DNA of 6,624 bases from Aphodosoma sp045658305 (GTDB lineage: Bacteria; Bacteroidota; Bacteroidia; Bacteroidales; Paludibacteraceae). Positions 6,488-6,624 of the stretch are shown here, in pieces (positions within the stretch are counted from its first letter, which is position 1; every line of letters begins with the position of its first letter). The DNA lies in NCBI GenBank assembly GCA_045658305.1, contig JAZOUT010000089.1, positions 1 to 6,624 of the forward strand. The letters are read 5' to 3'. The notes under the pieces were generated by a model, which saw only the letters and a program-made list of their open reading frames with translations, did not search any database and had not been told where the DNA came from. A program made the translations under genes and the position numbers.

Positions 6488-6492
6488 AAAAT

Positions 6493-6624
6493 ATGTCAAA
6501 TCTTTTTACTCCTTATCAATTAGGCCCTATCACACTTCGCAATCGCACAATCCGTTCGGCTGCGTTCGAGAATATGGCTTACAACAATCGTCCTTCTGAG
6601 GACTTATATAATTATCACACTGCT
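6493..6624 (+). CDS. NADH:flavin oxidoreductase, Old Yellow Enzyme family, N-terminal fragment (3' truncated by window edge)
   Basis: Forty-four codons are present and remain open at the right edge. The sequence begins MSNLFTPYQLGPITLRNRTI and continues RSAAFENMAYNNRPSEDLYNYHTA. This matches the first strand and FMN-phosphate/flavin-binding start of OYE-family ene-reductases (LFxPxxLGxxTLRNRxxRSA). The RSAAFE form marks the subgroup near enoate-reductase-like flavoproteins and not classical yeast OYE. Such enzymes reduce activated C=C bonds using FMN and NAD(P)H; some gut homologues act on 3-keto steroid or bile-acid intermediates. The start is fixed by the ATG at 6493, with an A-rich AAAAT leader between the heptamer array and the codon. 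It is 108 bp downstream of the SRD5A homologue in the same direction. Catalytic residues and any C-terminal domain lie outside the window, so the substrate and subclass cannot be read here. Confidence 0.9.
   Translation, partial: MSNLFTPYQLGPITLRNRTIRSAAFENMAYNNRPSEDLYNYHTA

Overview
The window looks like chromosomal DNA of a Bacteroidales-type bacterium, probably host-associated. Three things point there: a perfect Bacteroidetes -7 promoter box (TAACTTTG, 4133-4140), A/T-rich leaders without Shine-Dalgarno sequences, and protein sequences that resemble Bacteroidales families. I cannot fix the genus. All six genes lie on the + strand, and the genes at both edges are cut off.

Layout. 2-1438 is the C-terminal half of the glycine cleavage P-protein (gcvP), ending in a strong intrinsic terminator. 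1518-2684 is a GT4-type glycosyltransferase and 2741-4093 a polysaccharide flippase of the Wzx/PST type. These two form a small surface-polysaccharide pair whose codon use differs from the flanking genes. 4169-5458 is a lipoprotein serine hydrolase of the family VIII esterase / class C beta-lactamase fold, with its own promoter. 5459-5610 is an intergenic region holding a 124-bp inverted-repeat element whose arms are themselves palindromes. 5611-6384 is an integral-membrane steroid 5-alpha-reductase homologue (SRD5A family). 6493-6624 is the first 44 codons of an Old Yellow Enzyme family NADH:flavin oxidoreductase.

How the genes may work together. The last two genes are the most interesting biologically. 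An SRD5A-like 5-alpha-reductase followed by a flavin-dependent ene-reductase is the pairing expected of a reductive steroid or bile-acid module, like the 5AR/5BR/3beta-HSDH gene sets described in gut Bacteroidales. Here the steroid link rests on the strong SRD5A motifs; the substrate is inference. The GT/flippase pair probably contributes to capsule, O-antigen or exopolysaccharide synthesis. gcvP is housekeeping one-carbon metabolism.

A second layer is not explained by genes. Short tandem arrays of a degenerate 7-bp unit (consensus about AAYTYTC / AACTTTC) sit at three of the five gene junctions: gcvP-glycosyltransferase, glycosyltransferase-flippase and reductase-flavin oxidoreductase. All point the same way and end at or just before the next start codon. 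One array lies inside the glycosyltransferase reading frame, so a change in copy number would shift that frame. Reverse-oriented copies pair with these arrays; one such pair forms the gcvP terminator.
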